Shown: positions 36,745 through 47,202 of the stretch, in pieces
How the letters are laid out: each line of letters begins with the position of its first letter
Numbering within the stretch: the first letter of the stretch is position 1
Source of the DNA: Agarivorans sp. Toyoura001
Lineage (GTDB): Bacteria > Pseudomonadota > Gammaproteobacteria > Enterobacterales > Celerinatantimonadaceae
Length of the DNA: 64,000 bases
Direction of reading: 5' to 3'
Assembly (NCBI RefSeq): GCF_005405585.1
Contig: NZ_BJEQ01000005.1
Coordinates: 124,001-188,000 of the forward strand
Notes under the pieces: model-generated
The model's input: the letters and a program-made list of their open reading frames with translations, nothing else
What the model was told of the DNA's origin: nothing
Databases searched by the model: none
Translations under genes and position numbers: made by a program

Positions 36745-37983
36745 TTAACCCAGTTCTTGAGCAGGCTTCACTCTGGTCGCTTGCCAAGCAGGCCAAATGG
36801 TGGCCAACATACTCAATAATAATGCCGCCCCAACCACCGCTAATACATCTGTCCAAATTAGTTTAACGGGTAAGAAATCGATAAAGTAGATATCGGCAGA
36901 TAATAAAGTATGCCCCATTAAACTCTCAATTAACCCGACTAATTTAGGTAAACCAAAGCTACCGGCAATACCTAAAACGGCTCCCCAAGCGCAACCTAAT
37001 ACACCGTTGTAAGAACCGTAAACCACAAAGCTGCGCAGCAAGCTGGCATCACTGGCCCCCATGGTTTTAAGAATCGCAATATCTCCGCGTTTTTCACTCA
37101 CAGCTAAAATAAGGGTGGAAACAATGTTAAAGCTAGCAACTGCAACAATTAACAACATGATGGCATACATAATGGTGCGAACTAATTGGATATCTTGATA
37201 CAAGTACCCATGTTGGCGGATCCAGCTTTTGATATACACTAACTGCGGATAGGTTTTGGCTACCGAACGCACCACTTTATCGGCTTTCAGTGGGTCGACA
37301 ACCCTTAAACTAATTCCAGATACGCCCTCTTGCCACTGCATAAGCTTTTGAGCATAAGCCAAATTAATAAATGCTAGCTGGTTGTCCAACTGGCCGCCAG
37401 CGTTCATTAAGCCCACCACTTTTACTCTAATACGCTGTGGCGAACTGAGCCTATTTTGCTGATTAGCCTTGGGTAGCAACAAGGTCACTTGCTCGCCTAC
37501 CGATACGCCCAGCAAATCAGCGATACCCGCACCTAACACCAGTTGAGCTTGGTTCTCGGCTAAGGCATGCCAAGCGTCGTCCCCCACGTATTGATGCAGA
37601 TTAGTCACGTTTTTTTCTAGCTCAGGGTCAATACCTTTAAGAGCCAAGGCTTTCATTATTTTGCCTTTTTGTACCAAAGCACTAAAGCTGATGTAAGGGG
37701 CGGCACCTAATACTTGACTGTTATTGGTAGCCGAGCTTAATAGTTGCTCATGGTCACTAAGGGGAGGATTTACAGCCTCTAATTCCCCATGGCTTACAAT
37801 GGCTAAAAAACGGTCACGCAACTCCCTTTCAAAACCATTCATTACCGACAAGCCAATAATTAACACCGCCACACCTAATACAATACCTAGGGTAGAAGAC
37901 GCTGAAATAAACGAAATAAAGCCATTACTGTTTTTAGCGCGGTGGTAACGTAAACCAATAAAAAAAGATAAAGGCAGCCGCAT
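36745..37983 (-). CDS. lolE: Lipoprotein-releasing system permease LolE
   Basis: The 412-residue inner-membrane subunit releases outer-membrane-destined lipoproteins to LolA with LolC and LolD. It has an N-terminal helix ([30 protein letters not shown]-type, seen as [20 protein letters not shown]), a large periplasmic domain, then three helices ([44 protein letters not shown]). The frame extends to 38013 into lolD, but [14 protein letters not shown] at ATG 37983 matches the family start, one base after the lolD stop. Assigned E rather than C by gene order. Confidence 0.93.
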   Translation of the reverse strand: [412 protein letters not shown]

Positions 37984-37984
37984 G

Positions 37985-38683
37985 CTATTCGCCTTTGGCA
38001 ACAAAGTTGCCATCTTGCATATACGCCTGACGGCTAAACTTAGCCGCTAATGCTAAGTCGTGAGTCACCACCACAAAAGCTGTATTTAAGTCGCGGTTGA
38101 GCTCTAAAATTAGTTGGTAGATGGACTCTGTACTGTGGCTATCAAGATTACCGGTAGGTTCATCGGCTAGCACTAAACTCGGCTCATTCACTAAGGCTCT
38201 GGCAATAGCGGTACGTTGCCGTTCCCCCCCAGATAGCTCGGCAGGTCGATGCGTTAAGCGATGTCCTAAACCTACACGTTCTAACAAACTCTTTGCTTTG
38301 CCATAGGCTACTTTTTTAGGCTTACCAGCTATTAATAGCGGCATTGCTACATTCTCTATTGCCGAAAACTCACCCAACAGGTGGTGAAACTGGTAAATGA
38401 AACCTAGCTTTTGATTACGCAGTTTTGCAAGTTGCTTGCTCGTTAAGCCATCGATACGTTGTTTATCAATGCTTACTTCGCCTTCGTTGGCCTCATCGAG
38501 CCCGCCAAGAATATGCAATAAGGTACTTTTACCCGAGCCTGAACTTCCAACAATAGCAACCGCTTCTCCTGGGTAAACACTAAAATCTACGCCATGCAGT
38601 ACTTCGGTAAACTGGCTACCATCTTGGTAAGTTTTACAAATATTTTTTGCCACTAAAACGGGCTGAGCATTAAGCTCACTCAT
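37985..38683 (-). CDS. lolD: Lipoprotein-releasing system ATPase LolD
   Basis: This 232-residue ABC ATPase has Walker [10 protein letters not shown], the LolD motif-bearing helix [21 protein letters not shown], signature [15 protein letters not shown] and Walker [16 protein letters not shown]. It powers lipoprotein extraction from the inner membrane by LolCE. It overlaps the end of lolC by eight bases and abuts lolE; the three genes form one unit. Confidence 0.97.
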   Translation of the reverse strand: MSELNAQPVLVAKNICKTYQDGSQFTEVLHGVDFSVYPGEAVAIVGSSGSGKSTLLHILGGLDEANEGEVSIDKQRIDGLTSKQLAKLRNQKLGFIYQFHHLLGEFSAIENVAMPLLIAGKPKKVAYGKAKSLLERVGLGHRLTHRPAELSGGERQRTAIARALVNEPSLVLADEPTGNLDSHSTESIYQLILELNRDLNTAFVVVTHDLALAAKFSRQAYMQDGNFVAKGE

Positions 38684-39875
38684 AACGAAGTGCCTCTGCA
38701 GGGTGAATTTTGCTGGCTCGCCAAGCGGGATAAATGGTTGCTACAATGCTTAACAGCATGGCAGAAACCGTAATAAAGATAATCTGGTCGCTACGTTGTA
38801 ATACGGGTAAACCTGCGCCACCTAAATTAGCCGCAAAGTTCAAACCGATTCCCGACATAACCATGTTAATGTTATTGCTCAACCACCAACCACTTAGCGC
38901 CCCTACCGCGGCGCCTATACAGCCACTCCAAGCACCTTGCACAACAAACACCATCACAACTTTGTCGCGAGATAAACCCAGTGTTTGCAAAATGGCAACA
39001 TCACTGCGTTTTTCTCCTACCATCATCACTAGACTAGAAAGAATGTTAAAGGCAGCTACTGCAATAATTAAACAGAACAGCATACCCATCATGTTTTTTT
39101 CCATTTTTACTGCAGCAAATAGTTCACCGTAAAATCTTCGCCAATCTTGATATTCAATCGAGGCGGCATCTAACTGTTTAGAGAGGGTTTCAATTTGAAA
39201 AGGATCGTCTAAGAAATAACGCTGTTGGCTTACCGCATCCACAGGTGAGCGAAGCAAGCGAGCGCTGTCTTCAATATTCACCAAGATGAACTGTTTATCG
39301 ACCTCTGCGGCAAACTCAAACACCCCCGATACCACAAAGTTACGTTGTGAAGGCATTTCCCCTAACGGTGTATACACCAGCCTATCGGTGGCCAATAAAC
39401 GAATAGTATCGCCAAGGCGCACACCTAACGCGTTTGCTACACCAATACCAATAACCGCGTTATAGCTGCCGGCCTGTAAGCTATCCAAGTCACCAATTAG
39501 CATTTTTTTACGTAACAACGCTGCATCAGCTTGCTGAGTCACATCAATGCCTTGCATCATTGCGGCATGCAAATTAGTACTGCTTTGCAAGACTACTTCG
39601 CTTAATACCAAAGGAGCATTTGCTACGTTGCTTAAGGCACTTGGCGCGAGTTGTTGAGAAGATAACGTGAGATGAGGAACTAAGTTCAAAATACGTTGTT
39701 TGAGCTGGTGTTCAAAACCATTCATTACCGAGATCACCGTAATGAGTGCTGCCACACCAAGGGTAATACCCAAGGTAGAGAACCAACTTACAAATGAAGC
39801 GAAGCGTTGTTGTTTGGCTCCTCGCGAGAACCGCCATGCTATAAAGCCAATCAATTTCATCGAAGCGGCAGACAT
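38676..39875 (-). CDS. lolC: Lipoprotein-releasing system permease LolC
   Basis: The 399-residue paralogue of LolE has an N-terminal helix ([21 protein letters not shown]), a periplasmic domain that would dock LolA, and three C-terminal helices with [15 protein letters not shown] and [21 protein letters not shown]. It is first in the operon. ATG 39875 or ATG 39860 are both possible starts: the second is closer to the family's N-terminus, the first has TAGGG just upstream. Confidence 0.93.
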   Translation of the reverse strand: MSAASMKLIGFIAWRFSRGAKQQRFASFVSWFSTLGITLGVAALITVISVMNGFEHQLKQRILNLVPHLTLSSQQLAPSALSNVANAPLVLSEVVLQSSTNLHAAMMQGIDVTQQADAALLRKKMLIGDLDSLQAGSYNAVIGIGVANALGVRLGDTIRLLATDRLVYTPLGEMPSQRNFVVSGVFEFAAEVDKQFILVNIEDSARLLRSPVDAVSQQRYFLDDPFQIETLSKQLDAASIEYQDWRRFYGELFAAVKMEKNMMGMLFCLIIAVAAFNILSSLVMMVGEKRSDVAILQTLGLSRDKVVMVFVVQGAWSGCIGAAVGALSGWWLSNNINMVMSGIGLNFAANLGGAGLPVLQRSDQIIFITVSAMLLSIVATIYPAWRASKIHPAEALRYE

Positions 39876-40076
39876 CCCTAGGCGTTGTAAAAAATCGCGC
39901 TAATCATACCGCGCGCCAGTTAGCCCAACAAGTCAGATCCTTAGCTTAATCACATAAAAAACAAAGATATTCAGTTTATTTGCAATCCGTTACACAACTT
40001 GTTGTAATTTCGCCTTCAACTACGCTTTTAAGCATGGTCTATTTGATAACTCGCCGCTCGGCGCTTGTAGGGAAAT

Positions 40077-40655
40077 ATGCAGGATCAACAGTATTTTAGT
40101 GTTACCCATCAGCTCAACGTTAATCTAGAAACTATTGATAACAGCGCGCTACCTCAGTCAACTGCAGAATTTGAAGCTAGCATTCCCGAGCCATTTATTT
40201 TGGCTAACCCCGGTCAACATCAATCATTATTAGGTTTACGGGCCATTAAACAATTGGGCGAAGCCGGTGAGCAATTACTAAGCTATTTACATGCGCAAGA
40301 ACAAAAGCTGAACCGCGTGCTCAGTTATGTATTAGTCCAACAAGACAGTCCAGCACAGCGCACATTAAGCCAACAATTTGGTGGTTCTGAAATACACTGC
40401 TTTTGGAAAGAAGCACTACCGGAAGGCCAATTACTCAAGTTAAAGATTTTTCTACCAGAAGAGTCAACCGCAGTATTTTGTTATGGTGAGGTATTGCAAT
40501 CAAAGGCGATTGCCCATCGCAGCCAACATCTTATTGAAATAAGCTACAAACTTATTCGCGATGAAGACGTAGAAGCCTTGGTACGAGCAAGCTTACACGT
40601 GCAAAGCCAACAACTAAAAGCCCGAGCCGATGCTCGCCTGCAAGCCGACAAATAA
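40077..40655 (+). CDS. PilZ-like domain protein upstream of mfd
   Basis: A 192-residue soluble protein with the layout of the atypical PilZ-type proteins seen before mfd in related marine bacteria: a long N-terminal region with helix LLGLRAIKQLGEAGEQLLSYLHAQEQKLNRVL, then a beta-rich C-terminal part (LKLKIFLPEESTAVFCYGEVL, HLIEISYKLIRDEDVEALVR). The RxxxR c-di-GMP motif is not visible, so c-di-GMP binding is doubtful. It ends nine bases before mfd and may be co-transcribed. Function unknown. Confidence 0.6.
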   Translation: MQDQQYFSVTHQLNVNLETIDNSALPQSTAEFEASIPEPFILANPGQHQSLLGLRAIKQLGEAGEQLLSYLHAQEQKLNRVLSYVLVQQDSPAQRTLSQQFGGSEIHCFWKEALPEGQLLKLKIFLPEESTAVFCYGEVLQSKAIAHRSQHLIEISYKLIRDEDVEALVRASLHVQSQQLKARADARLQADK

Positions 40656-40664
40656 GAGTTTTCT

Positions 40665-43600
40665 GTGTTACTAAATTTACCGTGTCCTGAATCTGCAGGC
40701 GATCAAAAACAAGTTAGCAACCTCCCAGGCAGCGCATTGGCGTTTGTTATTCAAGAATATATTGCTCAACTTGACGCCCCAATAGTTATTCTTACTGAAG
40801 ATACTCGCAGTGCGCTTCAAATCGAGCGAGAAGTAAATGGCTTGCAGCCACAGCGTGCGCTGCATTTATTACCCGACTGGGAAACACTCCCCTACGATAC
40901 CTTCTCACCTCACCAAGACATTGTATCGCAGCGAATATTAAGCCTTAATCAGTTAAGTCACGATAAAAATAGTGTGCTTATAGCGCCTATTGCCACTTGG
41001 CTGCAACGTTGCGCCCCCGCAGAGTTTTTAGCTAAACACAGCTTACAGCTCAAGGTTGGCCAGCAGCTAAATTTGGCGGCATTTAAAGAACGTTTAGTGA
41101 GTGCCGGTTATCAGCATGTTGACCAAGTTATGGAGCATGGCGAATTTGCACTACGCGGCAGCTTGCTCGATTTATACCCCATGGGGAGCAACTTTCCTTT
41201 TCGTTTAGACTTTTTCGATGACGAACTCGACAGTATTCGTGAATTTGACCCCGACACCCAGCGCAGTGCAGAACAGCACAAAAGCATCACCTTGCTGCCC
41301 GCTCATGAGTTCCCAACGGATAATAGCGGTATTGAAACCTTCCGCCAGCAATGGCGAGACCGTTTTGAACCCAGCCGTGATGCAGGTTCTATATACCAGC
41401 AAGTATCTAAAGGCATCATGCCGGCTGGTATCGAATACTACTTACCGCTGTTTCATGCGCACACCGAAAGTCTAACTGATCAACTTGCAGCAAATACCGT
41501 TATTTTAAAGGTGGGCGATTTAGATCATGCAGGCAAACAGTTTTGGAGCGAATTAGGTGAGCGCTACGAAAACCGCCGCTACGATAAAGCGCGCCCAATC
41601 TTGCCGCCCGATGAGCTTTATCAAAGTACCGAGCAGTGCTTTAAAGAATTAAAACTGTTTGCTGGAGTAAAACTACATAAAGGCCCTGCACGTAGCAGCC
41701 AAGGCAAACTAAATTTAGACGCGCATACCCTGCCCGATTTAAGTGTTAATCATCGCTTAAATCTTCCCTTACAAGCGCTTAGTCATTATTTAGAGCATCA
41801 CCCGCAGCCAAAGACCTGCTTTATTGCAGAAACAGAAGGCCGCCGCGAAGCCCTTAAAAACCTGCTAAGCCCACTAAAGCTGCGTTTAAAAGACTACAGC
41901 AGCATTGCCGATTTTATTGCCAGCAAAGATAGCTTAGCCATGGTGGTAGCGCCGCTAGACAAAGGCTTTGAGCTCAAAGAACCAAACATACAACTCATTA
42001 GCGAAGTAGATTTACTGGGCGATAAGGTTCGCGCTAAACAGCGCAAGGCCTCTAGCAAAACGCTAAATCCCGATGTACTTATTCGCAACTTGGCTGAGCT
42101 AACTATTGGTCAGCCGGTGGTTCACATTGAGCATGGTGTGGGTCGTTATTTCGGTTTAACCAGCTTTGAAAATGGCGGCATAAAAACTGAATTTTTAACG
42201 CTTGAATATGCTAATCAAGCCAAGCTTTACGTTCCCGTTAATGCATTGCATTTAATTAGTCGCTATTCAGGCGCAAATGACGAAACCGCTCCGCTACATA
42301 AACTGGGCAACGACCAGTGGCAAAAAGCCAAACAAAAAGCAGCAGAGAAAATTCGCGATGTTGCCGCCGAGTTGCTGGAAGTTTACGCCAAGCGCGCCGC
42401 CAAGCCTGGTTTTGGCTATGAATTAGACGATGCAGCTTATCAGCAGTTTTCGTCAGACTTCCCCTTTGAAGAAACCGATGATCAGCAACAAGCAATTGGG
42501 GCCACACTGCAAGACATGCAAACGCCAAATGCCATGGATCGCCTAGTATGTGGTGATGTAGGCTTTGGTAAAACAGAGGTAGCCATGCGCGCAGCGTTTG
42601 TGGCGGTGAATGCCGGTAAGCAAGTCGCAGTATTAGTGCCAACCACCCTACTAGCCCAGCAGCATTTCGATAACTTTAGCGACCGCTTTGCTAATTGGCC
42701 AATCGAAGTCGCCTCGCTATCGCGCTTTAAAACCACCAAAGAACAAAACCTAGTACTTAAAGACTTAGCCGCCGGCAAAGTCGACATTATTATTGGTACC
42801 CATAAGCTACTTAGTAAAGACGTGAAGTATTCCGATTTAGGTTTATTGGTAATAGATGAAGAACACCGTTTTGGAGTAAGGCAAAAAGAACAAATCAAAG
42901 CCATGCGGGCTAATATCGATATTCTGACACTAACCGCTACGCCAATTCCGCGTACTTTGAATATGGCGATGAGCGGCATGCGAGATTTATCGATTATTGC
43001 CACACCGCCAGCTAAGCGTTTAGCAGTAAAAACCTTTGTTCGCGAACACGACTCAGCTTTAATTAAAGAAGCGATAAGCCGTGAAGTGATGCGTGGTGGC
43101 CAAGTTTACTTCCTACATAATAAAGTAGACACCATTGACCGCGTGGCCCAAGAACTACGTGAATGGTTACCGCAAGCCCGTATAACCGTGGCTCACGGAC
43201 AAATGCGCGAGCGTGAGTTAGAACGAATAATGAGTGATTTCCACCATCAGCGTTTTAACGTTTTGGTGTGTACCACCATTATCGAAACCGGTATCGACAT
43301 CCCTAGCGCCAACACCATTATTATTAACCGCGCCGACAACTTTGGATTAGCCCAGTTGCACCAATTACGTGGTCGAGTTGGTCGCTCACATCACCAAGCA
43401 TATGCGTACCTACTCACGCCACCGCCAAAGCTTATCACCAAAGACGCGATTAAACGTTTGGATGCTATTGCCCAGTTAGAAGACTTAGGCGCAGGCTTTA
43501 CGCTTGCCACTCACGATTTAGAAATTCGGGGAGCTGGCGAGCTATTAGGTGATGACCAAAGCGGACAAATTGAAGCGGTAGGTTTCACCTTGTATATGGA

Positions 43601-44120
43601 AATGCTTGATAGAGCCGTGACGGCTCTTAAAAACGGCCAAGACTTGAATTGGGACTTAAGCCAAACAGACCAATGCGAGATTGAATTGCGCGTGCCAGCA
43701 TTGCTGCCTGACGACTATATTTTTGATGTTACTACTCGCCTAACCATGTACAAACGCATTGCCAATTGTGCAGACCAACCAGAAATGCGTGAATTACAAG
43801 TTGAACTCATCGACCGCTTTGGTTTACTGCCAGAGCAAGCAAAAAACCTATTTGAAGTACAAAAGCTAAAAATTGAAGCCGAACAACTCGGTATCAAACG
43901 GGTAGAAGCAGGACCAAAAGGTGGTGTAGTAGAGTTCGGCGAATCAACAAAAGTTAATGCCGCTTTTCTAGTAAGCCTGTTACAATCACAACCAGCAATT
44001 TATCGCCTAGAAGGCGCAAATAAACTTAAATTTGCGGTACCTAGCGACAGCCCAGAACAACGATTAAGCTTGATCGAATCATTATTGGAGCAATTTACTG
44101 CCAATGCGACAAACTCTTAA
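40665..44120 (+). CDS. mfd: Transcription-repair coupling factor Mfd
   Basis: Mfd displaces RNA polymerase stalled at lesions and recruits UvrA. The 1151-residue protein has the UvrB-like N-terminal module (DWETLPYDTFSPHQDIVSQR), the RNA polymerase-interacting domain (VVHIEHGVGRYFGLTSF, YVPVNALHLISRYSG), a helicase with Walker A CGDVGFGKTEVAMRAAF, DEEHRFG and TATPIPRTLNMAMSG, RGRVGRSHHQAYAY, and the C-terminal TRCF domain. The start is GTG 40665. Its end overlaps the start of the next gene by 17 bases. Confidence 0.98.
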   Translation: MLLNLPCPESAGDQKQVSNLPGSALAFVIQEYIAQLDAPIVILTEDTRSALQIEREVNGLQPQRALHLLPDWETLPYDTFSPHQDIVSQRILSLNQLSHDKNSVLIAPIATWLQRCAPAEFLAKHSLQLKVGQQLNLAAFKERLVSAGYQHVDQVMEHGEFALRGSLLDLYPMGSNFPFRLDFFDDELDSIREFDPDTQRSAEQHKSITLLPAHEFPTDNSGIETFRQQWRDRFEPSRDAGSIYQQVSKGIMPAGIEYYLPLFHAHTESLTDQLAANTVILKVGDLDHAGKQFWSELGERYENRRYDKARPILPPDELYQSTEQCFKELKLFAGVKLHKGPARSSQGKLNLDAHTLPDLSVNHRLNLPLQALSHYLEHHPQPKTCFIAETEGRREALKNLLSPLKLRLKDYSSIADFIASKDSLAMVVAPLDKGFELKEPNIQLISEVDLLGDKVRAKQRKASSKTLNPDVLIRNLAELTIGQPVVHIEHGVGRYFGLTSFENGGIKTEFLTLEYANQAKLYVPVNALHLISRYSGANDETAPLHKLGNDQWQKAKQKAAEKIRDVAAELLEVYAKRAAKPGFGYELDDAAYQQFSSDFPFEETDDQQQAIGATLQDMQTPNAMDRLVCGDVGFGKTEVAMRAAFVAVNAGKQVAVLVPTTLLAQQHFDNFSDRFANWPIEVASLSRFKTTKEQNLVLKDLAAGKVDIIIGTHKLLSKDVKYSDLGLLVIDEEHRFGVRQKEQIKAMRANIDILTLTATPIPRTLNMAMSGMRDLSIIATPPAKRLAVKTFVREHDSALIKEAISREVMRGGQVYFLHNKVDTIDRVAQELREWLPQARITVAHGQMRERELERIMSDFHHQRFNVLVCTTIIETGIDIPSANTIIINRADNFGLAQLHQLRGRVGRSHHQAYAYLLTPPPKLITKDAIKRLDAIAQLEDLGAGFTLATHDLEIRGAGELLGDDQSGQIEAVGFTLYMEMLDRAVTALKNGQDLNWDLSQTDQCEIELRVPALLPDDYIFDVTTRLTMYKRIANCADQPEMRELQVELIDRFGLLPEQAKNLFEVQKLKIEAEQLGIKRVEAGPKGGVVEFGESTKVNAAFLVSLLQSQPAIYRLEGANKLKFAVPSDSPEQRLSLIESLLEQFTANATNS

Positions 44121-45291
44121 AAATGCCCTGCAGCTAACCACGTTAGCAGCAGTAACACTAACCAGCTTACCGAGTGTTGCTCAAGAACCTCGCTGGTTTG
44201 ACATAGAAGTTATCTTTTTTAAGCGAAATGTAAGTGTGGAAAGTAGCCAAGAATATTGGCCGCAGCCACAAACGCTAGGCGTAAATACCAGCGAACCATT
44301 GCTCGCGCCGCTGTTTGGTTGTAATGATGAGTTAGAGCCCTGCATTGCCCCCCGATTTGATAAGTTACCGGTGAGCATAGACGGTAGAGGCTGGCCTGTC
44401 ACTGGCTCAACAAAACGCCAAATGCTGAGCAAACAGCAGCTAGAACTAAATGACGAGTTTAATAAGCTTAAACAGCATGCTGCTTTTACGCCCTTACTTC
44501 ACCTAGGTTGGCGTGAAATTGTTGCCCCGCGTAATCGCGCTAAACACTACCAAATTCAAGCAGGCGAAGATTTCTCGACCCGTTTTAACGAAAATGGACG
44601 TTTACTTGGCTCATTAAATTTCTCTGACGATGCAATAATTGAGGAAAGCCAAGGCTTTGATTTAGCTGCTGAAAACATTTCGCTGTTTGACGCCCCCGAT
44701 ACTGCCGTTGGAGCGTTTGATATAGAGCCTGAAGCTGCTGCTGCGATTTGGGAATTAGAAGGCGGCATTCGTGTGTACCTTCAACACTACTTATACATTG
44801 AAACAGAGCTGCTGCTTAAGCGACCTGAAGATGTAGAGCTGTTAATTAACGAACCCGAGCAAGAGTTGCTTGATATTAATGCTAGCGAAGAACCGTTAAC
44901 TACCGAAACTGAACTCAGTACAGTGGTGGTAGAAGCCGCTCTTTCTGATGAAGAAGAGCAGCAACAAGTGGTGTTATTAAGCGCTGATGCTAACAATGTT
45001 GAAGCTGGTAGTTTAGTCACTGAGTATCAAACAGAAGAGCAACTACAGAGCTTTAAATTTGATCAAAAACGCCGAGTTCGCTCCAGCGAAATTCACTATT
45101 TTGATCATCCGCTAATGGGAATGCTGATTCAAATCCGCCGCAGCCCAGAAGAGCAAACAAACCTAACCAACAGTGCTGAGTCGTTGCCCGTTGCAGATAA
45201 TGTTGAAGAAAGCCCAGGGGAGAATGAACAAGCACAGCTAACCGAGGATAACTCGCCTGAACCAAGCGCTAGCGCTACGCCAGCATCTTAA
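44104..45291 (+). CDS. CsiV-family exported protein
   Basis: The 395-residue protein has a signal peptide ending LPSVAQ and then EPRWFDIEVIFFKRN, a segment characteristic of the CsiV family, periplasmic proteins needed in Vibrio cholerae for cell-shape integrity under D-amino acid stress and proposed to bind peptidoglycan and LpoA. The first ~200 residues are the conserved part, with HLGWREIVAPRNRA. A Glu/Ser/Gln-rich tail (SEEPLTTETELSTVV; ENEQAQLTEDNSPEPSAS) surrounds the conserved beta part near IHYFDHPLMGMLIQIRR. It overlaps mfd by 17 bases and is probably translated from the same message. Confidence 0.72.
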   Translation: MRQTLKNALQLTTLAAVTLTSLPSVAQEPRWFDIEVIFFKRNVSVESSQEYWPQPQTLGVNTSEPLLAPLFGCNDELEPCIAPRFDKLPVSIDGRGWPVTGSTKRQMLSKQQLELNDEFNKLKQHAAFTPLLHLGWREIVAPRNRAKHYQIQAGEDFSTRFNENGRLLGSLNFSDDAIIEESQGFDLAAENISLFDAPDTAVGAFDIEPEAAAAIWELEGGIRVYLQHYLYIETELLLKRPEDVELLINEPEQELLDINASEEPLTTETELSTVVVEAALSDEEEQQQVVLLSADANNVEAGSLVTEYQTEEQLQSFKFDQKRRVRSSEIHYFDHPLMGMLIQIRRSPEEQTNLTNSAESLPVADNVEESPGENEQAQLTEDNSPEPSASATPAS

Positions 45292-45298
45292 TTAAACG

Positions 45299-45682
45299 GT
45301 GTTATTAGCAAATCAACCCAGCGTACTGTTTGCCTGTGCGCTGTTAAGCAGAACGTGGTTATTGCTGGCGATTGCCGCCAGCTCTCGCCAAACTGGTGAT
45401 AAAATACTGGGGCTGCTTTACCCCGACCATTTCTGGTTCTATTTTGGGCTTGCGATGGGCGCCCTGCCACTCACTCGTTTAATCTTCCCTAAGCTATGGC
45501 AGAAACTTTCGATACGCTGGCAGTTATGGGGGATCTTAGTTTTACTCCTTGCTGATATAGCGATTCAAGTTCATTCCATAAATCTCAATTTTTGGCGTTT
45601 TGAGGCGCTGAATGCAGTCACCTTGTGGATTAGCTTGATGATGATTTTTATCGTGTTTAAGTCTGCGTTAGACAAGCCATAA
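45299..45682 (+). CDS. DUF2919 family membrane protein
   Basis: A 127-residue protein with four hydrophobic segments (about 8-25, 41-58, 70-89, 103-121). LLSRTWLLLAIAASSRQTGDKILGLLYPDHFWFYFGLAMG matches the DUF2919 pattern (broken here into LLSRTWLLLAIAASS and LLYPDHFWFYF). A stop codon lies six bases upstream in frame, so GTG 45299 is the only common start, and no ribosome site is obvious; translation may depend on coupling with the CsiV-family gene ending at 45291. Function unknown. Confidence 0.68.
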   Translation: MLLANQPSVLFACALLSRTWLLLAIAASSRQTGDKILGLLYPDHFWFYFGLAMGALPLTRLIFPKLWQKLSIRWQLWGILVLLLADIAIQVHSINLNFWRFEALNAVTLWISLMMIFIVFKSALDKP

Positions 45683-45880
45683 CCCTTAATTTCTCTCCTT
45701 ACCTAAGCCTCTAAAAAAACTGGGTATTCGGCCCTCAATGGTTACCCTCTCTTTTCTTTCATGAATAAAATTCTTGGTGCTTACTTAGTTTCGCCAACTA
45801 AAACACCTTATTGGATTATACTTTTCCTGAGCACTTTCTACCGCTAAGCCAAGATCATAAAGCACCGATAAGGAAATGAC

Positions 45881-46324
45881 ATGAATATGCTACGGACTTA
45901 CCTATTGGCCACTCTACTCTTAACGATTCAAGGATGTACTTCGCCTCAAAAAGAAGTGCCTACCGATCAACTTGATAGCTCTCCCAATATAGTTCGGCAT
46001 GTCGGTGAGGTATCAAATATTCGCGAAGTAAAGAAAGATGCCTCGTTAGGTAAACAATTTGGCGGCTCGTTTATTGGTGCTTTAGTCGGCGGACAAATTG
46101 GTGGTGGAAGTGCTAACGCCATTATAGGTACCGCAGGCGCTTTCATAGGCCAAGACATTACTAACGAAAAATTTGGCGAGTATATTGACCGCCTAATACT
46201 GAAAGACAAACAAGGAAAAGAATATAACTGCTTAGTGCATGGTCACGATTTTAAAGTAGGAGATAAAGTGGCTTTTACAGTGGTTGAAAACCATGTGTCC
46301 GCGATTATTCACGCCACAGAATAG
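45881..46324 (+). CDS. Glycine-zipper 2TM lipoprotein
   Basis: A 147-residue protein with a lipoprotein signal peptide (TYLLATLLLTIQGC; Cys19, lipobox IQGC). The mature part contains a glycine zipper, SFIGALVGGQIGGGSANAIIG then GAFIGQDI, as in SlyB/17-kDa antigen-type outer-membrane lipoproteins, and a C-terminal beta part (YNCLVHGHDFKVGDKVAFTVV). AAGGA lies before ATG 45881; ATG 45887 is also possible. In E. coli the ycfJ glycine-zipper gene neighbours ndh, but similarity to YcfJ is limited to the zipper. Confidence 0.82.
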   Translation: MNMLRTYLLATLLLTIQGCTSPQKEVPTDQLDSSPNIVRHVGEVSNIREVKKDASLGKQFGGSFIGALVGGQIGGGSANAIIGTAGAFIGQDITNEKFGEYIDRLILKDKQGKEYNCLVHGHDFKVGDKVAFTVVENHVSAIIHATE

Positions 46325-46454
46325 TAAAAATGACCACATTAATAGGTACTCATATTCTGTGTTAGCTAGTTGTAGGTGTAAGGATCTACTTCTTGGCCCT
46401 TCGACGGGCAAGGTAGGATTTCAAAAGAACCATCAGAGTGTATTGATACCTCTG

Positions 46455-47083
46455 TCATTTTTTCATTACTGAACTATCACCTTCGATACCAGCTTTACCT
46501 GATTCAAGCAAGGCTGCTAAGGTAAAGCTGCGTATATCGAACATTACATTCAGCTCGGCTAAATAAGCAGCCCGGGTAAGGTCTCCGATTCGTAAGCGAG
46601 GGAGCGATCGATTAGCAATGCAACACAATTTATCTCGCTGAATGACCAGAGAGTTAAAGGTTACACTCTCTGGTGCACATACATCAATAACAACATCGAC
46701 ACTTTCACTGCTCATATCCTCGTAGGTTCCTTGCTCATCGCTGGACAATTCAATCAACATCACACCTATCGCACTATCCTTAAGTGCTATAGCGAGTTTT
46801 TATCGTAGCTTATGGAGCATCACCCCTTGGCAATAAACCCTTCAATGTTAAGCAAAGCAACTTGCCGGCTAGAATAAAAGCCTTGTGCTAATGACATTGG
46901 AGTTATGTCTCGAACAATGCGGGTAAGCAGCTCTTGGCCAATTGTTTCTAACCGGGAAAGTGCATTGCTTACTGTCTATTGAGTCAGGTCAAGCTGTTCT
47001 GCGGCTCGAGTTACTGACTCATACTCATAAGCTGACTTAAAAACACGTAAAAGATTGAGATCAATCTGACTAGACTGAGACAT
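46455..47083 (-). pseudogene. Broken LysR-family regulator gene
   Basis: Reading leftwards from ATG 47083, the sequence encodes the LysR helix-turn-helix start (IDLNLLRVFKSAYEYESVTRAAEQLDLTQ), but a TAG follows immediately where VSNALSRLE resumes. That frame runs through DITPMSLAQGFY and ends. A third piece (46763-46455, another frame) has an effector-domain-like VVIDVCAPESVTFNSLVIQRDKLCCIANRSLP. The total is about 200 codons, against about 300 in the family, so there is a nonsense codon, a frameshift and an internal deletion. It probably once regulated a neighbour. A 30-codon frame (46458-46366) overlaps its end by ATGA; coding there is doubtful. Confidence 0.85.
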
Positions 47084-47202
47084 AGAATAAGTGAACGTTG
47101 TAAATAGTATCTTGGCTATCATCGAAGGGAAGGTGCTAATTTGCAAGTGTATTGTTCAATACGACGATACTAGTAGCCTATTCTTTCAGCTTACACTTGC
47201 AC

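Noticed and set aside
46366-46458. 30-codon frame on the minus strand overlapping the LysR remnant by ATGA
   Set aside because: No ribosome site, no recognisable motif, and it lies among decayed sequence; kept only as a note.
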